Below are positions 1 to 5,727 of a stretch of DNA of 6,610 nucleotides, in pieces. The DNA is from an uncultured Eubacteriaceae bacterium (lineage in GTDB: Bacteria > Bacillota > Clostridia > Lachnospirales > Lachnospiraceae), in assembly GCA_945938055.1 (NCBI GenBank), contig CAMEUH010000139.1, forward strand, positions 1-6,610, written 5' to 3'. The notes beneath the pieces are model-generated. The model had not been told where the DNA came from, searched no databases, and saw only the letters and a list, made by a program, of their open reading frames with translations. The translations under genes were made by a program, and so were the position numbers. How positions within the stretch are numbered: position 1 is the stretch's first letter; the number at the start of each line of letters is the position of its first letter.

Positions 1-888
1 AGGAAGATTTCCCGCCTTTTTTGGAAACTGCGGGCACATGGAAAATACCGTGACCGCCTGTTCCGGTATCTGTTTCGTGATAAGAAGGATTTGCTGGAAC
101 TTTACAATGCGGTGAATGGGACAAGTTATACGGATGCCGGACAGCTTGAAATCACTACGCTGGAGAATGTGATTTATTTGTCTATGAAGAATGATTTGTC
201 GTTTGTGTTTGCGTGCACGATGAATCTTTATGAACATCAGTCAACGTTTAATCCCAATATGCCGGTACGAGGCGTATCGTATTTCGCAAGGATTTATGAA
301 AATTACATTCAGGAAAACGGACTGGATGTGTACGGAAAACAGCCGGTGAAGCTTCCTGTGCCGCAGTTTGTGGTATTCTATAATGGAAAGAAGGATGAGC
401 CGGATGAGAGGGAACTCCGGCTTTCAGATTTGTTTCTCCAAAAGAATCATGGTGCCAGTATGAAACCGGCGCTGGAGTGTACGGCAAGAATGATTAATAT
501 TAATCATGGTCATAGTGAAAAGTTATTGGCATCATGCCGGAGACTGGGTGAGTATGCGTATTTTGTGGCACGTGTGGAAAGCTATGTGACGGATGGAGAA
601 GAACTTGAGGATGCAGTCCGTCTGGCAATGGATGAGTGCATCCGCAACGGAGTGATGGCAGATGTGCTGACAAAATTCAGAAATGAGGTGTATAACATGT
701 TTTTAACGGAATATGATGAAGAGCGACATTTGAAGAATACCTATGAAGAGGGAAGACAGGAAGGACGTAAGGAAGAACAGGCGAATACGAAGCGGGAACG
801 CCAGAGGGCAGAAATGGCGGAAAAACGTGCCCGGGAGGCGGAAGCTGAACTTCGTAAACTAAAGGAACAAATGGGAATCAAAGAGTAA
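1..888 (+). CDS. Rpn-like PD-(D/E)XK family putative nuclease/transposase (5' partial)
   Basis: The frame is open from base 1 to the TAA at 886-888 (295 codons in the window), so the gene starts upstream. The TTG at 91 is not the start, because the conserved segment HGKYRDRLFRYLF is encoded before it at 37-75. The protein resembles the Rpn-type recombination-promoting nuclease/putative transposase proteins common in Clostridia, which carry a PD-(D/E)XK-like fold. Visible hallmarks are the NAVNGTSYTD segment, Asp in KNDLSF (codon 193-195) and an E-x-Q pair in YEHQSTFNPNMP (232-240), consistent with the D...ExQ active-site variant. The C-terminal ~55 residues are highly charged, with EEGRQEGRKEE followed by a predicted coiled coil rich in Arg, Glu and Ala, as is usual for the family. 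Family membership is well supported. Nuclease activity and any role in recombination or mobility are inferred. No terminal inverted repeats are visible at its 3' side, so it is not shown to be part of an insertion sequence. Confidence 0.85.
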   Translation, partial: RKISRLFWKLRAHGKYRDRLFRYLFRDKKDLLELYNAVNGTSYTDAGQLEITTLENVIYLSMKNDLSFVFACTMNLYEHQSTFNPNMPVRGVSYFARIYENYIQENGLDVYGKQPVKLPVPQFVVFYNGKKDEPDERELRLSDLFLQKNHGASMKPALECTARMININHGHSEKLLASCRRLGEYAYFVARVESYVTDGEELEDAVRLAMDECIRNGVMADVLTKFRNEVYNMFLTEYDEERHLKNTYEEGRQEGRKEEQANTKRERQRAEMAEKRAREAEAELRKLKEQMGIKE

Positions 889-967
889 GCAGAGGAAATA
901 GAATAAAGAAAGATGAATGTGATTTGTACGGGGAACATTGGTGGTGTTATGAAAAGGAGTTATAACC

Positions 968-2797
968 ATGGCAAGTTTTGAATCAACGCTTCGCGAAGTA
1001 CAGGGGGCGGGACGCGGTAAAAATAATTTTAACGGACCGGAAGAGGCGACCGTAAGACGTCTTGGAAAGCGTGGGGTTATTGCGCGCCTTGGAGGGTATC
1101 TTTTGCATTTTAAGTGGCTTTTGTTTCTGGCATTGGTAATGTCCCTGGCAAGTAATCTGTTAGCCTTAGTAGGACCGAAACTTTCCGGCCTTGCCATAGA
1201 TGCCATTGAACCGGGTGTGGGAAAAGTGGATTTTAGCAGAGTCTATTATTATGCGGCACTGATGGCGGTATTTTTTCTGTTTTCGTCCATATTTGCCTAT
1301 CTGCTTGCTATTTTGATGATACATATCAGCCAGAAAATTATTTTTAAGATGAGAGAGGATGTCTTTGACAGTCTGGGGAAACTTCCGGTATCGTATTTTG
1401 ATACGCATCAGACGGGCGAAATTTTAAGTAAGATTTCTTATGACATTGATACAGTTAATACGTCACTTTCCACAGATATTATTCAGATTCTGACCAGCAT
1501 CATAACGGTAGTTGGTTCATTTGCCATGATGATTACCATTTCACCGCCGTTAATTTTGGTATTTGTGTTTACGGTTCCGCTTTCTTTTATGATTACAAAA
1601 TTCCTTACAGGAAGAACCAGACCGCTTTTTAGGGCACGCTCTGCATCCATTGGACGGATGAATGGTTATGTGGAGGAAATGATAGCGGGGCATAAGACCA
1701 TTAAGGCATATAATCAGGAAAAGAATGTGATTCAGAAATTTGATACGCATAATGATGAGGTGGTTGGTGCATTTTATAAAGCCGATTATTATGGAACCAT
1801 GACAGGTCCAAGCGTTAACTTCATCAATAATCTGTCTCTTTCACTAATTACGGTATTTGGAGCAATTCTATTTATTAAGGGACGTATCAGTCTTGGAAAT
1901 ATTTCTTCTTTTGTATTGTATTCCAGAAAATTTTCCGGACCGATTAATGAGGCTGCCAATATCATGAATGAATTCCAGTCTGCTTTTGCGGCGGCAGAAC
2001 GGGTATTTCGTCTTATTGATGAACCGAAGGAAGCACTGGATATCGTGGATGCCAAAGAACTGAAAAATGTTACGGGGGATGTACAAATCAAAGAAGTAAC
2101 CTTTGGATATGTGCAGGAAAAGCCTGTCTTAAAGGATTTAAAACTAAATGCAAAACCAGGCAGTCTTACCGCAATTGTGGGTCCAACCGGTGCTGGAAAG
2201 ACTACCATTATTAATCTGCTGATGCGTTTTTATGATGTGAATGAGGGAGCAATTTATGTGGATAATCATGAAATACGCACAGTAACAAGAGATTCCCTGC
2301 GTCAGTCTTATGCCATGGTATTACAGGATACATGGCTTTTTACGGGAACTGTTTTTGAAAACATAGCTTACGGACGGGAAGATGCTACAAGAGAAGAAGT
2401 GATTGCGGCAGCCAAGGCAGCAAGAGTACATGATTTTATTGAATCCCTTCCGGATGGTTATGACACCATCCTTACCGAGGAAGGAACCAATATTTCCAGG
2501 GGTCAGAAGCAGCTTCTTACCATTGCACGGGCAATGCTCATGGATACCAGAATGCTGATTCTGGATGAAGCGACCTCGAATGTGGACACCCGGACGGAAA
2601 TTATGATTCAACAGGCAATGCGTAATCTTATGAAAGATAAGACCTGCTTTGTGATTGCGCATCGGTTATCGACCATCCGTAATGCAGATACCATTCTCGT
2701 GGTACAGGGCGGAAAAATTGCCGAACAGGGAACACATTCTGAACTGATTGCGCAGGATGGAATTTACAAAAAAATGTACTATGCCCAATTCGAGTGA
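968..2797 (+). CDS. ABC exporter half-transporter, permease fused to ATPase (TM288/YfiC-like)
   Basis: This 609-residue protein is a type IV ABC exporter half: a ~46-residue soluble N-terminal extension, a six-helix membrane domain (about 47-325) and a C-terminal nucleotide-binding domain. Motifs seen are an A-loop Tyr381, Walker A GPTGAGKTT (405-413), Q-loop Gln453, signature NISRGQ (508-513), Walker B MLILDEA with catalytic Glu534, D-loop SNVD (537-540) and H-loop His565. All ATPase residues are therefore present. The NBD sequence most resembles the catalytically competent subunit of heterodimeric exporters such as TM287/TM288, which move drugs, lipids or peptides outward. The substrate cannot be told from sequence. 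The usual partner with a degenerate site would be expected immediately upstream but is not there, so the protein may homodimerise or pair with a distant subunit. The ATG at 968 is supported by AAAAGGAGT at 952-960, 7 bases before it. One oddity is Arg where relatives usually have Gln, Ser or Gly in the signature (SRGQ). Confidence 0.95.
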   Translation: MASFESTLREVQGAGRGKNNFNGPEEATVRRLGKRGVIARLGGYLLHFKWLLFLALVMSLASNLLALVGPKLSGLAIDAIEPGVGKVDFSRVYYYAALMAVFFLFSSIFAYLLAILMIHISQKIIFKMREDVFDSLGKLPVSYFDTHQTGEILSKISYDIDTVNTSLSTDIIQILTSIITVVGSFAMMITISPPLILVFVFTVPLSFMITKFLTGRTRPLFRARSASIGRMNGYVEEMIAGHKTIKAYNQEKNVIQKFDTHNDEVVGAFYKADYYGTMTGPSVNFINNLSLSLITVFGAILFIKGRISLGNISSFVLYSRKFSGPINEAANIMNEFQSAFAAAERVFRLIDEPKEALDIVDAKELKNVTGDVQIKEVTFGYVQEKPVLKDLKLNAKPGSLTAIVGPTGAGKTTIINLLMRFYDVNEGAIYVDNHEIRTVTRDSLRQSYAMVLQDTWLFTGTVFENIAYGREDATREEVIAAAKAARVHDFIESLPDGYDTILTEEGTNISRGQKQLLTIARAMLMDTRMLILDEATSNVDTRTEIMIQQAMRNLMKDKTCFVIAHRLSTIRNADTILVVQGGKIAEQGTHSELIAQDGIYKKMYYAQFE

Positions 2798-2872
2798 AGG
2801 ATAGCATATTAATCTTACTTTTCATGCGGCTGGAAATAAAAATTATGCAGAAAAAATAAAAAATCTTGCAAC

Positions 2873-2930
2873 AGAAATCCATTTTTTAGATACTGAAAGA
2901 ATGTAGGTGCTAAAAAATGGATTTTTTGTT
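2873..2930 (+). terminator. Probable intrinsic terminator after the ABC gene (perfect 15-bp inverted repeat)
   Basis: Arms AAATCCATTTTTTAG (2875-2889) and CTAAAAAATGGATTT (2910-2924) are perfectly complementary. They can be extended by a G.T and an A-T pair to 2873 and 2926, and they enclose a 20-base loop. A run of six T (2922-2927) falls at the 3' arm, the arrangement of a + strand Rho-independent terminator. The stem has only three G-C pairs in its perfect part and a large loop, so it may be weak or may have another role. It lies about 75 bases after the ABC stop and about 60 before the sigma factor start, separating the two units. Confidence 0.6.
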
Positions 2931-2944
2931 ATATTATATAAAAA

Positions 2945-2973
2945 TCCGTTACTTACGGAAGAATCGATCGATT
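2945..2973. promoter_or_regulatory. Two adjacent dyad symmetries in the sigma factor 5' leader (possible operator or RNA element)
   Basis: TCCGT-TACTT-ACGGA (2945-2959) is a 5-bp dyad with a 5-base loop. It is followed 2 bases later by the perfect 12-bp palindrome AATCGATCGATT (2962-2973), which abuts the GGAG ribosome binding site. An AT-rich stretch just upstream (TATATTATATAAA, 2930-2942) contains several -10-like hexamers but no convincing -35 at the right distance, so the promoter itself is not defined. The elements could be a protein binding site or a small RNA structure near the ribosome binding site. Function is inference. Confidence 0.3.
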
Positions 2974-2977
2974 GGAG
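2974..2977 (+). promoter_or_regulatory. Ribosome binding site that decides the sigma factor start
   Basis: GGAG lies 7 bases before the ATG at 2985. It favours this start over the in-frame GTG at 2907, which has no ribosome binding site and sits in the terminator loop. Confidence 0.7.
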
Positions 2978-2984
2978 AAAAAAC

Positions 2985-3491
2985 ATGGATGAGAGGAAGC
3001 TTGTAATATTAGCCATTGCAGGGGAAGAAGATGCCTTTGTAAAACTTTATGAACTGTATTACACAAGGCTGTACCGCTATGCAGCATACACATTAAGGGG
3101 TGTGCATGATGCAGAGGATGCGGTGAGTGAAGCGGTGGCAGATGCTTATGCCGGCATAAGCAGATTAAAGAATCCGGATGCGTTCGGAACCTGGATTTTC
3201 CGGATTTTATCGAACAAATGTAAAGCGAAGATGCGAGAATATTACACATCTTCGGATTTGGATGTAACTGAGGTGCCGGAAGAGGCTGAAAATATCGACA
3301 TGGCACTCAATCTTTCCGTGAAACAGATGTTTATGAGTTTGCCAAAGAAAGAGCGAATGGTGATAGGACTTTCCGTATTTGGAGGATATGACAGCAGGGA
3401 AATTGGGAAAATTCTTAAAATGAATGCAAGTACGGTTCGCAGTATCCGCAAGAGAACGCTGGAAAAAATGGCAAGGGAAATGAATGATTAA
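2985..3491 (+). CDS. ECF-type RNA polymerase sigma factor
   Basis: This 168-residue protein has the two-domain layout and length of extracytoplasmic-function (group 4) sigma factors, which direct RNA polymerase to a small regulon. Region 2 spans about residues 17-86: FVKLYELYYTRLYRYA, then the AEDAVSEAVADAY segment at 43-55, then a TWIFRILSNKCK segment at 69-80. A short acidic linker (about 89-106) follows. Region 4 spans about 113-165, with LPKKERMVIGL and the helix-turn-helix SREIGKILKMNASTVRSIRKR that reads the -35 element. There is no sigma 3 domain and no sensor extension. The next gene starts 14 bases after the stop, which indicates an operon and makes the membrane beta-propeller protein the likely regulatory partner. 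Its target promoters are unknown. ECF factors often activate their own operon, but I could not identify such a promoter here with confidence. Assignment to a numbered ECF group was not possible by eye. Confidence 0.92.
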   Translation: MDERKLVILAIAGEEDAFVKLYELYYTRLYRYAAYTLRGVHDAEDAVSEAVADAYAGISRLKNPDAFGTWIFRILSNKCKAKMREYYTSSDLDVTEVPEEAENIDMALNLSVKQMFMSLPKKERMVIGLSVFGGYDSREIGKILKMNASTVRSIRKRTLEKMAREMND

Positions 3492-3505
3492 GAAGGGATG
3501 GGAAA

Positions 3506-5536
3506 ATGGCAATGGATGAGAAAAAAATGATTGAAAAGCTGGATGAAAGCACAAAAGACATTACGGTGCCAAAGAAGCTTCTTCCGGAAAATATCATGAA
3601 TACAATCAACGATTCAAAAAAGGGTAAAAAAGTCATTCACTTCGAATCGCTTCGAAGGAGTGGTGTGACAAAGAAACTGGCGGGTGTGGTATCTGCTGCA
3701 GCAGTTCTGATTGTGGTAGCAGTAGCAGTTTATCGGTTGCCGGCGGGAGATAAAAGTGCAGAAAATACCATGCAGTTTATGGATGCAACCGAGGCGGCAG
3801 GTGAAAGCATGGTGATTGCACAGACGGGAAATGTAAGCAGTTACGATGAGGTATATAAGGAGTTTGAAAAGCATAAGACGCCCCAGCCAAGCTGGTTTGA
3901 AAGAATTTTCTATGGAAGAGAAGAAAAATACATGCTCACAGAGGATGCAGTTTATAATGGAGCTCTGGAAATGGAAACTCAAGCTGCAGGGACTGTTGCA
4001 GAGAACATGTCATCATGGAATGAGGCGGGGGAAAGTGCTGATGCAGCGGCAGGTGCCGGTTATTCCAAGACAAATGTTCAGACAGTGGGAATCGATGAGG
4101 CGGATATCATTAAAACAGACGGGCAGTATATTTATTATGCAAGCTCTAATCTGCATACGGTAACAATTTACCGTGTAAATGGGGAAGAAACGGAAGCGGT
4201 AAAGAACCTTTATGTGGAGGAAGTTGGGGGATTAAGCGAAATTTATGTGGATGGTGACATGCTGCTTGCGGTTGGGGATTCGTATCGAAACGAAAAATAC
4301 CAGATTGTACTGGCTAAATATGATATTACGGATCGTAAGAATCCTAAGCTTGTAGGAACATTTTCACAGGAAGGCAACCGTATTGAGACAAGAAAAACAG
4401 GGGATATTGTCTATGTGGTTACGGAAGTAAGAAGAAATGCAGACAACATTAAGAAAAATGTGCCGGAGACATTTATCCCAAGTGTCTGTGATAAGTTGTT
4501 GGAACCCATCGACATTTTTATACCGGATGAGACACAGGGAACGACTTATACCGTTATTTCCAGTGTGGATATCAAGGGAGATTTAAAACAGATCGATTCT
4601 GCAGCGGTACTTGGATTCAATGGAACCTTTTACATGGGAAATGAAAGCATGTATTTATATCGTACCAGATATGCCACAAGTGAGTCCGGGGAGTTCGCTT
4701 ATAGTTCCGGAGAGCGTTTTACGGAAATTCGAAGGATTGATTATGTGAAGGAAAACGGACTGATTGGTGCCATAACGGAAGGAAAGGTTCCGGGTGTTGT
4801 TAAGGATACCTTTGCCATCAATGAATATCAGGGTTATCTGCGTATTATGACTACCAGTTATCCGGGTTACAGTAACAATGAATCGGTTAATAATGTATTT
4901 GTACTGAATCAGGAACTGGATATTGTGGGAAGTATTGAAGGACTGGCAAAAGGAGAGCGTATCTATTCGGCACGTTATATGGGTGATACGGCATATTTTG
5001 TAACCTATCGGGAAACAGACCCGCTGTATTCCGTGGATTTGTCCAATCCGGAAAGCCCGAAAATCATGGGAGCCTTAAAGATTCCTGGATTCTCAGAGTA
5101 TCTGCATGCATATGGGGATAACCTGCTGCTTGGAATTGGAATTGAGCAGATTCCGGATAAAGATGGATGGAATACGGATTATATCAAGCTTTCCATGTTT
5201 GATACCACAAATCCTTATGATGTAACGGAAAAGAATAAGATGATCTTAAATGATGCGAATGATTCCATGGCATTATATGAGTACAAGGCAGTCATGATTG
5301 ATCCGCAGAAGAATCTCTTCGGATTTGTGACGGAAAGTTATGGAAATCGGACAAATGGCACTTCAAATAAGGACTGTTATCGTATCTTTACTTATACGGA
5401 TTCCGGCTTTGTGGAGTTAGTAACTCATGAAGTGGAGAAGGGGGATGTATATGGTACAAGAAGTGTTTATATTGGAGATTATGTGTATATTGTGAATGAA
5501 AACGGAGTAACAGTATATTCCATTGCAGAAAGATAA
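3506..5536 (+). CDS. Single-pass membrane protein with extracytoplasmic beta-propeller domain, putative anti-sigma/sensor
   Basis: The protein has 676 residues. Residues 1-57 form a charged, presumably cytosolic segment containing DITVPKKLLPENIM. Residues 58-77 are one hydrophobic helix followed by Arg, consistent with an inside-to-outside anchor. Residues 78-188 are a low-complexity Ala/Gly/Ser/Glu-rich linker. Residues 189-676 match the family known as the C-terminal beta-propeller domain (PF09826/COG4880 type), beginning with the characteristic TNVQTVGIDEADIIKTDG block. They contain repeated strand patterns such as DGQYIYYAS, GDMLLAVGD, GDIVYVVTE, GDTAYFVTY and GDYVYIVNE. The only two cysteines (328 and 624) are both in the outer domain. 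Position directly after an ECF sigma gene, with a small cytosolic N-terminus and one membrane helix, suggests it is the anti-sigma factor or sensor; no zinc-binding anti-sigma motif is seen, so this is inference. The ATG at 3506 has AAGGG at 3493-3497; an in-frame ATG at 3512 is an alternative start. A strong terminator follows. Confidence 0.88.
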   Translation: MAMDEKKMIEKLDESTKDITVPKKLLPENIMNTINDSKKGKKVIHFESLRRSGVTKKLAGVVSAAAVLIVVAVAVYRLPAGDKSAENTMQFMDATEAAGESMVIAQTGNVSSYDEVYKEFEKHKTPQPSWFERIFYGREEKYMLTEDAVYNGALEMETQAAGTVAENMSSWNEAGESADAAAGAGYSKTNVQTVGIDEADIIKTDGQYIYYASSNLHTVTIYRVNGEETEAVKNLYVEEVGGLSEIYVDGDMLLAVGDSYRNEKYQIVLAKYDITDRKNPKLVGTFSQEGNRIETRKTGDIVYVVTEVRRNADNIKKNVPETFIPSVCDKLLEPIDIFIPDETQGTTYTVISSVDIKGDLKQIDSAAVLGFNGTFYMGNESMYLYRTRYATSESGEFAYSSGERFTEIRRIDYVKENGLIGAITEGKVPGVVKDTFAINEYQGYLRIMTTSYPGYSNNESVNNVFVLNQELDIVGSIEGLAKGERIYSARYMGDTAYFVTYRETDPLYSVDLSNPESPKIMGALKIPGFSEYLHAYGDNLLLGIGIEQIPDKDGWNTDYIKLSMFDTTNPYDVTEKNKMILNDANDSMALYEYKAVMIDPQKNLFGFVTESYGNRTNGTSNKDCYRIFTYTDSGFVELVTHEVEKGDVYGTRSVYIGDYVYIVNENGVTVYSIAER

Positions 5537-5566
5537 CTTGCATTTTTTAATAAGAACTTTTATAAT

Positions 5567-5600
5567 AAAAGGACTAATGTGGATGATTAGTCCTTTTTTT
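5567..5600 (+). terminator. Strong intrinsic terminator ending the sigma/beta-propeller operon
   Basis: The perfect 12-bp arms AAAAGGACTAAT (5567-5578) and ATTAGTCCTTTT (5586-5597) enclose a 7-base loop, and the T run continues to 5600. It starts 30 bases after the stop of the beta-propeller gene and reads as a textbook Rho-independent terminator on the + strand. Confidence 0.92.
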
Positions 5601-5632
5601 CGTATAAGGCTTATGGGATAAAACCGGTAAAG

Positions 5633-5692
5633 ATGGCTGTACGGATAAAAGAAAGCATGGCAGATGAACAGGGAAAGCAGGTGCGGCAATGA
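5633..5692 (+). other. Short 19-codon ORF in the relA leader, significance uncertain
   Basis: An ATG at 5633 opens a 19-codon frame (MAVRIKESMADEQGKQVRQ) whose TGA overlaps the next ATG as ATGA at 5689-5692. No good ribosome binding site precedes 5633. It may be chance, a leader peptide, or frameshifted remains of a longer N-terminus. Its internal MADEQ resembles the MTDEQ of the next ORF. Confidence 0.25.
5679..5683 (+). promoter_or_regulatory. Ribosome binding site for the ATG at 5689
   Basis: AGGTG lies 5 bases before the ATG at 5689. It is the best ribosome binding site anywhere upstream of the relA-type coding region, yet it serves a frame that does not continue into that gene. Confidence 0.5.
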
Positions 5693-5727
5693 CAGATGAG
5701 CAGATTTTGAATAAGAAAGTCCGGTGA
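5689..5727 (+). other. 12-codon ORF, probable out-of-frame N-terminus of the relA-type gene
   Basis: ATG at 5689 to TGA at 5725-5727 encodes MTDEQILNKKVR. It is preceded by AGGTG at 5679-5683. One extra base between about 5715 and 5724 would join it to the downstream frame, giving an N-terminus of the length usual for clostridial Rel proteins (about a dozen residues before VKAPADFTSPEELY). As the sequence stands, its TGA overlaps the GTG at 5724 as GTGA. It is either the true start separated by a one-base deletion or sequence error, or a short coupled leader ORF. Confidence 0.5.

Noticed and set aside
91..888. TTG at 91 as the start of the Rpn-like gene
   Set aside because: The conserved family segment is encoded in frame upstream of it (37-75), and the frame is open to base 1.
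924..953. Promoter-like TTGTAC and TATGAA before the ABC gene
   Set aside because: Poor matches, and the start of transcription would fall at the ribosome binding site itself.
913..981. 22-residue ORF overlapping the ABC gene start
   Set aside because: No ribosome binding site and no recognisable sequence. It probably arises by chance across the ribosome binding site region.
1789..2208. 139-codon minus-strand ORF opposite the ABC gene
   Set aside because: Antisense shadow of a conserved ABC coding region, with no recognisable domain.
2866..2894. Promoter-like TTGCAA and GATACT with 17-base spacing before the sigma factor
   Set aside because: Only 4 of 6 matches in each box, and the transcript would begin inside the inverted repeat. 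Not enough to call.
2907..2984. GTG at 2907 as the start of the sigma factor
   Set aside because: It has no ribosome binding site, lies in the inverted repeat loop, and adds residues outside the ECF domain. ATG 2985 has GGAG at proper spacing.
3846..4163. 105-codon + strand ORF inside the beta-propeller gene
   Set aside because: Alternate-frame shadow of a well-supported protein, with no independent ribosome binding site or family resemblance.
5710..5727. Programmed -1 frameshift joining the 5689 ORF to the RelA frame
   Set aside because: There is no slippery heptamer in the correct frame (AAT AAG AAA GTC), and re-pairing of the lysine tRNA one base back on GAA would be poor. A deletion, sequence error or reinitiation fits better.
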